Counted from the first letter of the stretch, positions 1-9,257 are shown. The stretch is 64,000 nucleotides of DNA from Klebsiella oxytoca NBRC 105695 (GCF_001598695.1 NZ_BCZK01000004.1:62001-126000), one strand, 5' to 3'. A program made the numbers and translations. The notes: generated by a model from the sequence alone, not told the origin.

Positions 1-1774
1 AGTAGTTGGCATAGACCGGATTAGGTAGCCAGTCGCCCAGCGGTATGCTGATGCTTAAGGCGAACAGATGGTCTTCATCATTACGTTTACCGGTGTTCTG
101 ATCGGTGGTATTGCGATTGTAGCTATAGTTCATGCTATAGCTGATGCCGCGCCAGCTATTGTTGTAACCGACGCCCACGGACTCCATGGTACGACCGGTG
201 TTCCAGTAGTCCTCGCGAATATAGCTTAGCGATAGCGACCCCATCTCATCGCCAAGACTCTGGCTGATCGTCACCTCTCCCCGGTTGCGCCGCCGTTCCA
301 CTGAAGGCGTATAGGCGTCATCGCGATAGGTATCCAGCACCTCCTGCATATCCCAGTAACCGCTGGTGGCATAGCGATATCCTGCCAGGCTGACGTTGGT
401 CCCTAATCCCGGAAGATCTTTGCTGTAACGAAGACGAACCGACTGACCGCTCTCTTTATCTTTATCCTGGCGATTCGACCAGGCCTGGGTAACGTCGGTC
501 GACACGGCTCCCAGTTCGCCGAGGTTTTTGCCCATACCCAACGCCAGCGACTGATATTTGCTACTAAACTGACCGCCGCCGTACAACGTCCATCCCCATG
601 GCAGACCGTAGATGGCCGTTGCCTGAGAGAGAGGCGTCTCGTCAATACTGTTGTCGTAGGCGCGATACACCCCAGTAGTTACGCTATATTTCAGACGCCC
701 TTCACGCTGCAGAACGGGGAGTGAAGCATAGGGCACGATCAGGTTCTGCTCGCTGCCATCGGCCTCTTTGATAGTCACAGACAGATCGCCAGAACCCCCG
801 GTCGGATACATATCGGTGATTTCAAATGCCCCGGGGGAGACATAGGTCTGATAAATCTCATAGCCGTTCTGGCGAATAATGACCTGGGCGTTAGTCCGCG
901 CGATCCCGCGCACAACCGGCGCATAGCCGCGCAGGCTTTCCGGCAGCATATCGTCATCGGAAGCCAGCATCGCTCCGCGAAAGGGAATGCCTTCAAAAAC
1001 GTCGGCGTCGGTGCTACTGTCGCCCAGCGTCATCACCCCTTGCAGAGCATTAATATTGCGCTGCGCATAGGTGTAAACCGTATCCCAGCTGTTACTCGAC
1101 TCGCCGCCGCCGCTGCTGCGGGTCCAGGTCGTGTAGTTACGCAAACGCCACGGTCCGATGTTAATACCGGGACGGAGGTTAACGTATTGATTATCGCTAT
1201 CCGGCGTGTCGTTCTTGCGCGACCAGTTGTTGGCTCCGCTAAAAGCGTAATTCAGCAGCAGCGCCGTCACCCCGTCATCCCACTGTTTAGGATCGACCCA
1301 GCCCCGGGCTGCGCTGGACACTGCCGCCTGAGGGAAGCTTAATAACAGCCGCTGTTGGCTGAAACGAAACTCGGCTTTCGCCTGCGGTATGACGCTCATA
1401 TCCGCACAGTTTGCTGACTTACGCCCCAGGTCTGGAAACCGGGAGACGCGCACGCCCCATTCCGCAAGCTCTTCAACCTTCAGGCACGGCTGCAGTTCCG
1501 TTTTCCCGGCGCCTTCCCCCTGCTGAAAAGTCACATCGCGGGTATCCATAAAAACGTTATTAAGGTAAATATCCACCCGATAGCTGCCCGGCTGCTGGCC
1601 TCCGACCTGCTCATAGGCTGATAAATCCCTGATGCCCGTCTGAGGTCCATCCATTTCCAACAAGGCCGGGTTGAAAACATCCCGCGCCAGGACCTCGTCA
1701 CACAGCGGTAACAGCGCAACGGCCAGAGCTCCGGCTATCCGGTTAAGCCGCCATTTTTTATGATTATTTTTCAT
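1..1774 (-). CDS. Fimbrial outer-membrane usher, C-terminus cut by window edge
   Basis: The reading frame is open from an ATG at 1774 to the left edge, about 591 codons, so the C-terminal part lies outside the window. The N-terminus has a basic start and a hydrophobic stretch ending near LAR, a plausible signal peptide. It is followed by the usher N-domain signature in which the mature protein begins DVFNPALLEMDG and continues with PGSYRVDIYLNN. Later come the beta-barrel segment and the plug region (PGAFEITDMYPTGGSGDL). These are hallmarks of the FimD/PapC family, which pulls chaperone-subunit complexes through the outer membrane to assemble pili. The gene follows the chaperone gene by about 30 bases in the same operon. 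Any minor pilin or adhesin genes must lie beyond the edge. The family is clear; the specific pilus type is not. Confidence 0.93.
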   Translation of the reverse strand, partial: MKNNHKKWRLNRIAGALAVALLPLCDEVLARDVFNPALLEMDGPQTGIRDLSAYEQVGGQQPGSYRVDIYLNNVFMDTRDVTFQQGEGAGKTELQPCLKVEELAEWGVRVSRFPDLGRKSANCADMSVIPQAKAEFRFSQQRLLLSFPQAAVSSAARGWVDPKQWDDGVTALLLNYAFSGANNWSRKNDTPDSDNQYVNLRPGINIGPWRLRNYTTWTRSSGGGESSNSWDTVYTYAQRNINALQGVMTLGDSSTDADVFEGIPFRGAMLASDDDMLPESLRGYAPVVRGIARTNAQVIIRQNGYEIYQTYVSPGAFEITDMYPTGGSGDLSVTIKEADGSEQNLIVPYASLPVLQREGRLKYSVTTGVYRAYDNSIDETPLSQATAIYGLPWGWTLYGGGQFSSKYQSLALGMGKNLGELGAVSTDVTQAWSNRQDKDKESGQSVRLRYSKDLPGLGTNVSLAGYRYATSGYWDMQEVLDTYRDDAYTPSVERRRNRGEVTISQSLGDEMGSLSLSYIREDYWNTGRTMESVGVGYNNSWRGISYSMNYSYNRNTTDQNTGKRNDEDHLFALSISIPLGDWLPNPVYANY

Positions 1775-1804
1775 TTTCTCTGGAACTCCCTGGCCAGACA
1801 GCCT

Positions 1805-2467
1805 CTACAAATTAGCGCGGTGCTGCGCGCCGATTCCGCCGTAATCGTTAATCAGCTTCCACTGCAAAGCGCCGGCGCTGCCGCGCGGTAGTTCAAAGCG
1901 CGCCGTTTCCCCTGGCCCCACCCAGTTGGCGTCCTTGACTTCGGCCCCGCCTATTTTGACCTCGGCGAAATTCATATAGAACGCGGTCGGATTGGTTACC
2001 TGGAGCGTGTTACCGCTACGCGCCCAGCGAAGCTGTTCCGTTACCATCTCCGGCGAACCCACGACGGATTTAGGTCGATAGATGAGTTTGATGCGCGTTT
2101 TGATCGCGATCTGCAGGGTGTTGGCCCCGGCTTTCGCTTGCGAAGAAGGAATCGCTTTGATGTTCATCCAGAACATGCTCTCTTTGTTTTCCGGCAGGCC
2201 GCCGCTATAAATCACCCGCAGACGGGTTTGCTGCTCGCCATCCAGGCGAAATAAAGGCGGAGTCAACAGAAAAGGGGCGGCCCCCTGCGCAGCTTCTACC
2301 CAGCTTTGAATGAGATAAGGCGTAGCATCGGTATTGGTAACGCTCAGAGAGGATTCTTTTTTGCCCCCGGGATATATCAGGCGAGTGCCCCCGGTGACGA
2401 CGCCCGCATGTGCCGCAGCGCCCACTAACAGCCATCCAGCCATTAGCACTTTCAGGTATCGTTTCAT
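1805..2467 (-). CDS. Periplasmic pilus chaperone (PapD/FimC family)
   Basis: This 220-residue protein binds pilin subunits in the periplasm and delivers them to the usher. I choose the ATG at 2467 rather than a longer in-frame start upstream. It has a strong ribosome binding site (GGGAGCTGGAG), and the protein then opens with a clean signal peptide, MKRYLK followed by a hydrophobic core ending in AHA. Family features include the N-terminal beta-strand region GTRLIYPGGKKESSLSV, with the basic residue that anchors the pilin C-terminus, and the FRLDGEQQTRLRVIYSG and MFWMNIKAIP blocks. The length is usual for the family. It lies between the major pilin and the usher, the canonical order. Confidence 0.93.
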   Translation of the reverse strand: MKRYLKVLMAGWLLVGAAAHAGVVTGGTRLIYPGGKKESSLSVTNTDATPYLIQSWVEAAQGAAPFLLTPPLFRLDGEQQTRLRVIYSGGLPENKESMFWMNIKAIPSSQAKAGANTLQIAIKTRIKLIYRPKSVVGSPEMVTEQLRWARSGNTLQVTNPTAFYMNFAEVKIGGAEVKDANWVGPGETARFELPRGSAGALQWKLINDYGGIGAQHRANL

Positions 2468-2529
2468 CTCCAGCTCCCTGGAAAAGCGAGCCACGCAGGG
2501 CTCGCTAACACTGTCATACAAACGGAGAA

Positions 2530-3066
2530 TCAGTTGTAGCTGATAGTGAAGTTCGCGCTACCGTCTGCCTTACCGGCAACCACTGTGGTATCAGTCTGGA
2601 TATAACGAACGCGGAACGGCAGATCGATTTTGCCGGTAGCCGGAATATTCAGGCTGGTGGAACGGGTGAACAGCGGCAGGGTATTGTTGTTGCTGCCATC
2701 AACCAGCTGCAGGGCCACGCCTTCGGCAACGTCAGGATCGGTACCGGCGCCGGTCAGCTCCAGTTTTTCATTATCACCGTTGACGTTAGGGCCGGAGAAC
2801 AGTACCGATGCTTTGGCGACGGTCGTCGGGCAGTTTTCCAGTTTGATCGAGAAATCCTGTTCAGCCGCAGTAGAACCGGTACCGCTAAACGCGGTCTTGG
2901 CAATCTGCCCCATATGAACTTCCAGCGGGTTGGTCATGTCGTTAACCACGTCACAGCCAGCATCGATGATTTCGCCGAGAAACTTCACCTGACCGTCATC
3001 CGCCAGCGCAGCACCAGAGAACGCCGCGCAACCGGCAACTACAGCAGCAAGTAATGTTTTTTTCAT
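2530..3066 (-). CDS. Major fimbrial subunit (FimA-like pilin)
   Basis: This 178-residue secreted pilin has a signal peptide of about 22 residues ending ALA, then DDGQVKFLGEIIDAGC. The two cysteines at residues 38 and 79 would form the conserved pilin disulfide. The C-terminus ends NFTISYN, with the penultimate tyrosine and alternating hydrophobic pattern used for chaperone recognition and donor-strand exchange. It is the first structural gene downstream of the invertible element and is followed by the chaperone and usher genes. The 5' leader back to the switch is about 130 bases. I infer that its expression is phase variable. It resembles type 1 pilins more than P or CS pilins, but I do not assign a named fimbria. 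Confidence 0.92.
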   Translation of the reverse strand: MKKTLLAAVVAGCAAFSGAALADDGQVKFLGEIIDAGCDVVNDMTNPLEVHMGQIAKTAFSGTGSTAAEQDFSIKLENCPTTVAKASVLFSGPNVNGDNEKLELTGAGTDPDVAEGVALQLVDGSNNNTLPLFTRSTSLNIPATGKIDLPFRVRYIQTDTTVVAGKADGSANFTISYN

Positions 3067-3196
3067 GATTTATCCTTTTCAATGCAGTCAATGCATTAAT
3101 TTAAAAGCGCAATACTGAGCGCATCCTTTTATTTACGCTTGATATTAATAACGCTTCAAAACATTGACCCATGAATGGATATAATATTTTGAAGTG

Positions 3197-3211
3197 GTCA
3201 TTTTGTATCAA
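3197..3211 (+). repeat. Left inverted repeat of the switch
   Basis: The sequence GTCATTTTGTATCAA is the exact reverse complement of 3469-3483. It sits inside a second inverted repeat: TTGAAGTGGTCA at 3189-3200 and its perfect complement at 3214-3225, separated by 13 bases. That arrangement looks like two recombinase half-sites around a crossover spacer. Confidence 0.85.
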
Positions 3212-3429
3212 TTTGACCACTTCAATTAATTGAAATATAAATTGCCAGGGAAGGCATATTTGATTTTATATTTGCCAGGTGAAACCTTAATAAACACGAT
3301 AAAACACTAAGGGTCGAAAGGAGAGACAACTCATGCATTAAACTAATTTAAATAACCCCAAGAATAAATGACACCAATATATAATTTAAGCATATGAAAA
3401 ACATAACAAAAAATATTGTTAATCATAAA

Positions 3430-3458
3430 TTGACATTGTTACCACCTGTGGATAGCAT
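3430..3458 (+). promoter_or_regulatory. Sigma-70-like promoter inside the invertible element
   Basis: TTGACA at 3430-3435 is a perfect -35 box. After a 17-base spacer comes TAGCAT at 3453-3458, four of six matches to the -10 consensus. The expected transcription start is near 3465, just inside the right repeat. It reads on the plus strand, away from the pilin. After inversion it would sit beside the left repeat and drive the fimbrial operon. Confidence 0.7.
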
Positions 3459-3468
3459 AGGAGACAGT

Positions 3469-3483
3469 TTGATACAAAATGAC
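3469..3483 (-). repeat. Right inverted repeat of the switch
   Basis: The sequence TTGATACAAAATGAC is a perfect complement of 3197-3211. Outward of it the match to the left site continues imperfectly (GACTATTTCA against GACCACTTCA). The inner half-site is much weaker than at the left junction. The repeat ends 8 bases before the stop codon of the recombinase gene. Confidence 0.85.
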
Positions 3484-3491
3484 TATTTCAT

Positions 3492-4043
3492 TTACCAAAC
3501 CTCTCTAAATCTTGCATCATTACTTGCTGTATAAATGACCGTATGCTGAATATTCCTGTGCCCGAGAAAATCCTGGATTAATCGCGTATCGACACCGTTG
3601 TTAGCCAGCGCAAAACCGCAGGCGTGGCGCAGCATATGGGGATGAGCGCTGATCTCCAGCTGGGCGACAAGACTCAGGTTCTTCATCATCTGATATATTC
3701 GCTGCCGGGATAAAGGTTGACCATTGCGCGATAAAAAGAGCCAGCCGGAATGATTACCGGGATAATCCTTACGCACGCGCAGCCATTCATTAAGAACTTT
3801 CACCTCTTGTTTATATATGGGATGGGTCGTTGAAAAGCCATTTTTTAACCGTCGAATATAAATAACCCCGCTTTGAATATCGATATCCGAGAGCTTCCAG
3901 TGACGAATTTCACTCACCCTGCATCCATGATTAAAACACATCCACAATAAACAGACATCGCGTTCCGGGTTAGCCCCCCGCCTGGCTGCATCAACCAAAC
4001 GCTGAACTTCACCGACAGTCAAATGCTTACGCCTTGTTTTCAT
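3492..4043 (-). CDS. FimB/FimE-family tyrosine recombinase
   Basis: This 183-residue site-specific recombinase probably inverts the adjacent promoter element. The catalytic set is complete: Arg42 in GCRVSEI, Lys67 in RRLKNGF, His136-x-x-Arg139 in HPHMLRH, His162 in LGHRNIQH and the nucleophile Tyr171 in TVIYTAS. The spacing matches FimB of E. coli with an offset of about five residues. The protein is slightly shorter than FimB/FimE (about 200 residues) and consists of the catalytic domain with little N-terminal extension. The ATG at 4043 follows GGAGAAAGTGA. It is the only recombinase visible, whereas E. coli fim has two, so its directional bias cannot be read from sequence. Confidence 0.93.
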   Translation of the reverse strand: MKTRRKHLTVGEVQRLVDAARRGANPERDVCLLWMCFNHGCRVSEIRHWKLSDIDIQSGVIYIRRLKNGFSTTHPIYKQEVKVLNEWLRVRKDYPGNHSGWLFLSRNGQPLSRQRIYQMMKNLSLVAQLEISAHPHMLRHACGFALANNGVDTRLIQDFLGHRNIQHTVIYTASNDARFREVW

Positions 4044-4205
4044 TCACTTTCTCCATCTACAGAACACAACAGTGTGCGTATCAATAATAGTACGGAAAAT
4101 AAGAGGATGAGTGGAAACGTAAAGTGAGATTAATATGATAAAAAGCATGAATAATACGAAAAATAGGCAATATTAAAGAAAATTCCCATCGCTTGCTGGT
4201 AGAGA

Positions 4206-4231
4206 TAAAAAAAGGACCGCCGAAGCGGTCC
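4206..4231 (-). terminator. Terminator of the nuo operon
   Basis: On the minus strand GGACCGC-TTCG-GCGGTCC forms a 7-bp stem with a stable tetraloop, followed by a run of seven T. It lies about 30 bases past the nuoN stop codon. Confidence 0.9.
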
Positions 4232-4258
4232 TTGTTCGTTCCCAATCTGCGTGCAGCA

Positions 4259-5716
4259 TTACATCAGCGGCGTCGCCAGCTGTACGATGTTGATGAGCGG
4301 TTGCGGCCACACGCCGAGCACCAGCACCAGCAGCGCGGAGATCAGCACGACGATGCCGCCGGCGCTGTACTGCCAGTTAGACGGCGCATCGCGATTCAGT
4401 TTCTCCGGCGCGCTGAGGTAGAGGCTCACCGCCACGCGCAGATAGTAGTAGAGGCCAATCGCCGAACCCACGACCACCGCCCCGACCAGCCACCACAGGT
4501 GCGCATGCACACCCACCGCCAGCACGTAGAACTTACCGATAAAGCCCAGCGTCATCGGGATACCGGCAAGAGACAGCATCATCACCGTCATCACCGCCGA
4601 CAGAATAGGTCGGTGCCAGAACAGGCCGCGATAGGAGTAGAGCGAATCCGCATCCGGTCCGCGATACGGGCTGGACATCAGGCTCACCACGCCGAAAGCG
4701 CCGAGGCTGCTGAACAGATATCCGGCCAGATAGACGCCCACCGCTTCCATCGACATCTCACCGCTCTGCAGGGCAATCAGCGCCACCAGCAGATAGCCAA
4801 GATGGGAAATGGAAGAGTAGCCGAGCAGACGTTTGATGTTGGTCTGGCTCAGGGCCATCAGGTTACCAAAGATAATCGATGCAAAGGCGATCAGACCCAG
4901 TACCACCCGCACTGCCTCGCTGTCACCCACCGGCATGTAAAGGAACAGACGCATGACCACACCGAAGATAGCAATCTTGCTGGCGGTGGCCAGAAAGGTC
5001 GATACTGGGGCAGGCGCGCCCTGGTAGACGTCCGGCGTCCACAGATGGAACGGCACCAGCGACAGCTTAAAACCAAGACCGACAATCATCAGGCCGAGAC
5101 CGGCCAGCAGCAGCGGCTCATGCAGCATGCCATCCGTCAGGCTCTTACCGAGCGCCAGGAAGGAGAGGTTACCGGAATTTGCATACACCAGCGCCATACC
5201 GAACAGCAGGAACGAAGAGGCAACGGCGGACAGGATCGTATATTTGATACTGGCCTCCAGCGAACGTTTCTGGCGGAAAGCGTAGCCGACCAGGCCAAAC
5301 AGCGGCAGCGAAATCAGTTCAATGCCGAGGAACAGCGCCGCAAGATGGTTCGCGCCCGCCAGCAGAATGCCGCCCAGCGCGGCAATCAGCACCAGCAGAT
5401 AGAACTCTTCTTTATTGTCCTTGTAACCCTCAAGCCACGGGTAGGCAAAGGTGCAGGTTGCCAGGCTGGCCAGCAGCACCAGGCCGGTATAGAGCATGGC
5501 GTAGCCGTCAACGCGGATCAGCGGCGTGACGTCCATCGCCCCGTTCTGGCCTACGAACCAGAGTGAGATCAGCGCGGCGTTAAGGCCGAGAACCGACAGC
5601 GTGGCATTAAGGAAATGATTGCGTCGCCACGCAATGGAGAGCATCACAACCACCACCGTCAAGCCGACGATCAGCAACGGTAGCAGTGCGATCAGTTGTT
5701 GTGGAGTTATTGTCAT
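4259..5716 (-). CDS. nuoN: NADH-quinone oxidoreductase subunit N
   Basis: NuoN is one of three antiporter-like proton-pumping subunits in the membrane arm of complex I. The 485-residue product has the E. coli length and is nearly identical to it across the protein. It is a polytopic membrane protein (14 helices expected for the family). The conserved membrane residues are visible in [13 protein letters not shown] (glutamate) and [15 protein letters not shown] (lysine). It is the last gene of the operon; nuoM ends 6 bases upstream and a strong terminator follows. Confidence 0.98.
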   Translation of the reverse strand: MTITPQQLIALLPLLIVGLTVVVVMLSIAWRRNHFLNATLSVLGLNAALISLWFVGQNGAMDVTPLIRVDGYAMLYTGLVLLASLATCTFAYPWLEGYKDNKEEFYLLVLIAALGGILLAGANHLAALFLGIELISLPLFGLVGYAFRQKRSLEASIKYTILSAVASSFLLFGMALVYANSGNLSFLALGKSLTDGMLHEPLLLAGLGLMIVGLGFKLSLVPFHLWTPDVYQGAPAPVSTFLATASKIAIFGVVMRLFLYMPVGDSEAVRVVLGLIAFASIIFGNLMALSQTNIKRLLGYSSISHLGYLLVALIALQSGEMSMEAVGVYLAGYLFSSLGAFGVVSLMSSPYRGPDADSLYSYRGLFWHRPILSAVMTVMMLSLAGIPMTLGFIGKFYVLAVGVHAHLWWLVGAVVVGSAIGLYYYLRVAVSLYLSAPEKLNRDAPSNWQYSAGGIVVLISALLVLVLGVWPQPLINIVQLATPLM

Positions 5717-5722
5717 GGCGAA

Positions 5723-7252
5723 TTACGGCCTTGTAGTAGAAACAGAATTAACAAACCACTGCTGAATGTTGCTCATCGCAGAGTGCGAGGTGTCCAGAAT
5801 CGGCTGCGGGAAGAAGCCCAGCAGCACCAGCAGAACAACCAGCAGCAGGATGATCGACAGTTCACGCAGGGACATTCCCGGCAGCGCTTTGGCGGCGATT
5901 TCGCTTTTTGCTTTACCGAAGTACGCGCGATGCAGCATCGACAGCGAGTATACGGAAGCGAACACCAGACCAAAGGTAGAAATAACGGTAATCACCGGCA
6001 CGGTCTTATAGCTACCGAACAGAATCATAAATTCGCCGACGAAGTTACCGGTGCCCGGCATCCCGAGGGTCGCCACCGCAAAGAACATCGACAGCGCCGG
6101 CAGCCACTTAATTTTGCTCCACAGACCGCCCATCTGGCGCATATCGCGCGTATGCAGACGCTCGTAAAGCTGACCGCAAAGGATAAACAGACCGGCTGCT
6201 GACAGACCATGAGCGATCATCTGAATCACCGCCCCCTGGTAAGCCAGCTGGCTGCCGGTGTAGATAGCAATCAGCACGAAGCCCATATGGGAGACGGAGG
6301 TGTAAGCGATCAGACGCTTAATATCGTACTGGCTGAAGGCCATCCACGCGCCGTAGAAAATACCGATGACGCCAAGCCACATCGCGATCGGCGCAAATTC
6401 GGCGGAAGCGTTCGGGAACAGCGGCAGCGCAAAGCGCAGCAGGCCGTAGGCCGCGGTTTTCAACAGGATCCCCGCGAGGTCAACGGAACCCGCGGTCGGC
6501 GCCTGAGAGTGCGCATCCGGCAGCCAGCCGTGCAGCGGAACCACCGGCATTTTTACCGCGAAAGCGATAAAGAAGCCCAGCATCAGCAGGTATTCCACGC
6601 CGTGCGACATCGGCGTCTTCAGCAGCTCTTCATAGTTGAAGGTCCATACGCCGGTAGCGTTGAAGTGCACAAACGCCAGCGCCAGGATGGATATCAGCAT
6701 CACCAGACCGCTCGCCTGGGTATAAATGAAGAACTTGGTTGCCGCCGTGATACGCGTTTTACCGTCGGAAGCCTTATGGCCCCACAGCGCGATCAGGAAG
6801 TACATCGGCACCAGCATCATTTCCCAGAAGAAGAAGAACAGGAACAGGTCGATAGCCAGGAATACGCCGATCACGCCGCCGAGGATCCACATCAGGTTAA
6901 GATGGAAAAACCCCTGATATTTCTCGATTTCGCGCCACGAACAGAGCACCGCCAGCACGCCGAGCAGCCCGGTCAGCACCACCATCAGCAGCGACAGACC
7001 GTCGATAGCCAGATGAATGCTAATCCCGAAGCGTGGGATCCACGGCATCACGAATTCCGACTGCCACTGCGGAATACCGGTAGATTGCGTGAGAGAATAG
7101 CCGCCCTGCATCCACAACTGCAGGCCAAGCATAAACGTCAATCCCATAGTGATCAGCGCGATCCAGCGCGGCACCTTTACGCCAAAGCGTTCAGTCTGCC
7201 AGCACAGGAAGCCGCCGATGAAGGGAATTAATATTAGCCAGGGTAATAACAT
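5723..7252 (-). CDS. nuoM: NADH-quinone oxidoreductase subunit M
   Basis: The 509-residue product is the middle antiporter-like subunit of the complex I membrane arm and belongs to the same fold family as NuoL and NuoN. The key glutamate lies in FFFFWEMMLVPMYFL and the pumping lysine in FAVKMPVVPLHGWLPDAHSQAP. Length and sequence match E. coli NuoM. An intergenic stretch of about 160 bases carrying a REP-like hairpin separates it from nuoL, unlike the tight spacing elsewhere in the operon. Confidence 0.98.
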   Translation of the reverse strand: MLLPWLILIPFIGGFLCWQTERFGVKVPRWIALITMGLTFMLGLQLWMQGGYSLTQSTGIPQWQSEFVMPWIPRFGISIHLAIDGLSLLMVVLTGLLGVLAVLCSWREIEKYQGFFHLNLMWILGGVIGVFLAIDLFLFFFFWEMMLVPMYFLIALWGHKASDGKTRITAATKFFIYTQASGLVMLISILALAFVHFNATGVWTFNYEELLKTPMSHGVEYLLMLGFFIAFAVKMPVVPLHGWLPDAHSQAPTAGSVDLAGILLKTAAYGLLRFALPLFPNASAEFAPIAMWLGVIGIFYGAWMAFSQYDIKRLIAYTSVSHMGFVLIAIYTGSQLAYQGAVIQMIAHGLSAAGLFILCGQLYERLHTRDMRQMGGLWSKIKWLPALSMFFAVATLGMPGTGNFVGEFMILFGSYKTVPVITVISTFGLVFASVYSLSMLHRAYFGKAKSEIAAKALPGMSLRELSIILLLVVLLVLLGFFPQPILDTSHSAMSNIQQWFVNSVSTTRP

Positions 7253-7337
7253 GGCGATCTTTATTCCTTGTTAAAGTCCCGTTCAGGACCGATTTTCAAC
7301 GAATTCTCACAGAAAATTCACTTCGGATTGCGGGTGT

Positions 7338-7398
7338 TATTGCCCGGCAGCGCTATGCTTGCCGGGCCTACTGCTTGTAAGTCGGGTTAACCGACAAC
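7338..7398. repeat. REP/BIME-type palindrome between nuoL and nuoM
   Basis: TGCCCGGCAGCGCTATGCTTGCCGGGCCTAC is a typical enterobacterial REP palindrome: two GC-rich arms, an asymmetric loop and a CCTAC tail. It is followed by a second short palindrome, GTCGGGTTAACCGAC. Inside an operon such elements usually form mRNA hairpins that stabilise upstream message or differentially attenuate downstream genes. Confidence 0.75.
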
Positions 7399-7415
7399 GC
7401 CCACAATCCTCAAAC

Positions 7416-9257
7416 TCAGCGCAATACCATCAGTAACGCCAGCACCACGACAGCGCCAATGCCCATTGAAGCCACATACCAGCGCAGATAGCCGTTCTCG
7501 CTTACCACCAGGCCTTTACCTGCGAAGCGGGAAAGGATCGCCGGAATGTTCATCAGCGCATTCAGCGGATCGCTCTTCAGCAGCCACGCCACGCCGAGGA
7601 ACGGCTTGACGAACACTTTGTCGTACAGCCAGTCAAAGCCCCAGGCGTTGTACCACCAGGTCCCGAGCAGACGACCCGGCGCGCTGTTGGCAATCGATGT
7701 GACCAACGTGCGTTTACCCAGCCACAGCCAGGCGGCAATCAGAATACCGGCGATGGCAATCACTCCGGAGGCAATCTCCAGGGTCATGACGCGTCCATGC
7801 TCAAGCTCGGTGGTCTGCGGCAGTACGCCATCCAGCGGCGGCACAATCAGCGCGCCAACGAAGGTTGAGAGCACCAGCAACACAATCAGCGGCAGATGAT
7901 GGGTAATCCCCTTCCCTGCGTGAGCATGAATTTGTTCTTTGCCGTGGAACACGATGAAAATCATACGGAAGGTGTACAGGGAGGTCATAAATGCCCCGAC
8001 CAGACCGGCCACCATCAGATTCAGATGACCGTTCGCCATCGCGCCCGCCAGGATCTCATCCTTACTGAAGAAGCCTGCCGTCACCAGCGGCAGTGCGGAC
8101 AGCGCCGCGCCCCCCACCAGGAAGCAGACGTACACCAGCGGAATAGACTTACGCAGGCCGCCCATCTTGAAGATATTCTGTTCGTGGTGGCAGGCGAGGA
8201 TCACCGAGCCGGACGACAGGAACAGCAGCGCTTTGAAGAACGCATGGGTCATCAGGTGGAAAATCGCCGCATCCCACGCCTGCACGCCGAGCGCGAGGAA
8301 CATGTAGCCAATCTGGCTCATGGTGGAATACGCGAGTACGCGTTTGATATCGGTCTGCACCAGCGCGGCGAAGCCTGCCAGCACCAGCGTTACCGCCCCA
8401 ACGATCCCGACGAGATGCAGAATTTCCGGGGTCATCAGGAACAGGCCATGCGTGCGCGCAATCAGGTAGACGCCGGCGGTCACCATGGTGGCGGCGTGGA
8501 TCAGCGCGGAGACCGGCGTTGGACCAGCCATCGCGTCCGCAAGCCAGGTCTGCAACGGCAGCTGCGCAGATTTACCCACCGCGCCGCCCAGCAGCATCAG
8601 GGTTGCCCACATCAGCATGTTATTACCGGCGGCGAAGTGCGCAGGCGCCAGTTCAACCATTTCGCGGAAGTTCAGGGTGCCCAGCTCGTTGTAGAGAATG
8701 AACAGTGCGAACGCCAGGAACACGTCGCCGACGCGGGTCACTACGAACGCTTTCATTGCCGCCGCGCCGTTCTTCGGATCGGTGTAGTAGAAACCGATCA
8801 GCAGATAGGAGCAGAGGCCCACGCCTTCCCAGCCGAGGTACATCAGCAGTAGGTTATCAGCGAGCACCAGAACCACCATGCTGGCGATAAACAGGTTGGT
8901 ATAAGCGAAGAAGCGGGAGTAGCCCTCTTCACCGCGCATATACCAGGAGGCGAACATGTGGATCAGGAAACCGACGCCGGTGACCACGGACAGCATGGTC
9001 AGAGAGAGACCGTCCAGCACCAGGTTGAAGCCAACATTGAAGTCGCCCACCGACATCCAGGTCCACAGCGGAACGCTGACCGCCTGTTTGCCGTTGGCAA
9101 AGAAGTCGACGCCAACAAACGCCGTCGCCAGCGCCGCCAGACCGACCGAACCCACCCCCACGGTGGCGGATAAATTCTCCGACCAGCGTCCGCGAGAGAA
9201 GGCCAGCAAAACAAAGCCAATCAATGGCAAAAGAATGGTTAGGGTAAGCATGTTCAT
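7416..9257 (-). CDS. nuoL: NADH-quinone oxidoreductase subunit L
   Basis: This 613-residue polytopic protein forms the distal end of the complex I membrane arm. It carries the long C-terminal lateral helix that couples the pumping subunits. The conserved [13 protein letters not shown] segment holds the membrane glutamate. The block [32 protein letters not shown] holds the lysine and following charged network. Length is as in E. coli. Its ATG overlaps the nuoK stop by four bases, indicating translational coupling. Confidence 0.98.
   Translation of the reverse strand: MNMLTLTILLPLIGFVLLAFSRGRWSENLSATVGVGSVGLAALATAFVGVDFFANGKQAVSVPLWTWMSVGDFNVGFNLVLDGLSLTMLSVVTGVGFLIHMFASWYMRGEEGYSRFFAYTNLFIASMVVLVLADNLLLMYLGWEGVGLCSYLLIGFYYTDPKNGAAAMKAFVVTRVGDVFLAFALFILYNELGTLNFREMVELAPAHFAAGNNMLMWATLMLLGGAVGKSAQLPLQTWLADAMAGPTPVSALIHAATMVTAGVYLIARTHGLFLMTPEILHLVGIVGAVTLVLAGFAALVQTDIKRVLAYSTMSQIGYMFLALGVQAWDAAIFHLMTHAFFKALLFLSSGSVILACHHEQNIFKMGGLRKSIPLVYVCFLVGGAALSALPLVTAGFFSKDEILAGAMANGHLNLMVAGLVGAFMTSLYTFRMIFIVFHGKEQIHAHAGKGITHHLPLIVLLVLSTFVGALIVPPLDGVLPQTTELEHGRVMTLEIASGVIAIAGILIAAWLWLGKRTLVTSIANSAPGRLLGTWWYNAWGFDWLYDKVFVKPFLGVAWLLKSDPLNALMNIPAILSRFAGKGLVVSENGYLRWYVASMGIGAVVVLALLMVLR

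Larger units (their letters stand above)
3197..3483. other. Candidate phase-variation invertible promoter element (fimS-like)
   Basis: The segment is bounded by two perfect 15-bp inverted repeats, 3197-3211 and 3469-3483, with 257 bases between them. It lies between a FimB/FimE-type recombinase gene and the first pilin gene, the position of fimS in E. coli. It contains one strong sigma-70-like promoter close to the right repeat. In the orientation present here the promoter fires away from the pilin gene, so this would be the OFF phase. Inversion would point it at the pilin. The repeats differ in sequence from the 9-bp repeats of E. coli fimS. The boundary repeats and promoter are seen in the sequence; inversion itself is inferred. 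Confidence 0.82.

Noticed and set aside
3242..3279. Direct repeat TTGCCAGG twice inside the invertible element, 30 bp apart
   Set aside because: It is too short to call; it could be chance or a regulator site and does not mark the element ends.
4193..5566. 457-codon open frame on the plus strand opposite nuoN
   Set aside because: It is rich in His, Gln and Arg, as is typical of the complement of a GC-rich membrane-protein gene, and it overlaps the unmistakable nuoN gene.
7896..8852. Long plus-strand frame opposite nuoL
   Set aside because: It is an antisense shadow of a highly conserved gene, with His/Gln/Arg-rich composition and no ribosome binding site or family resemblance.
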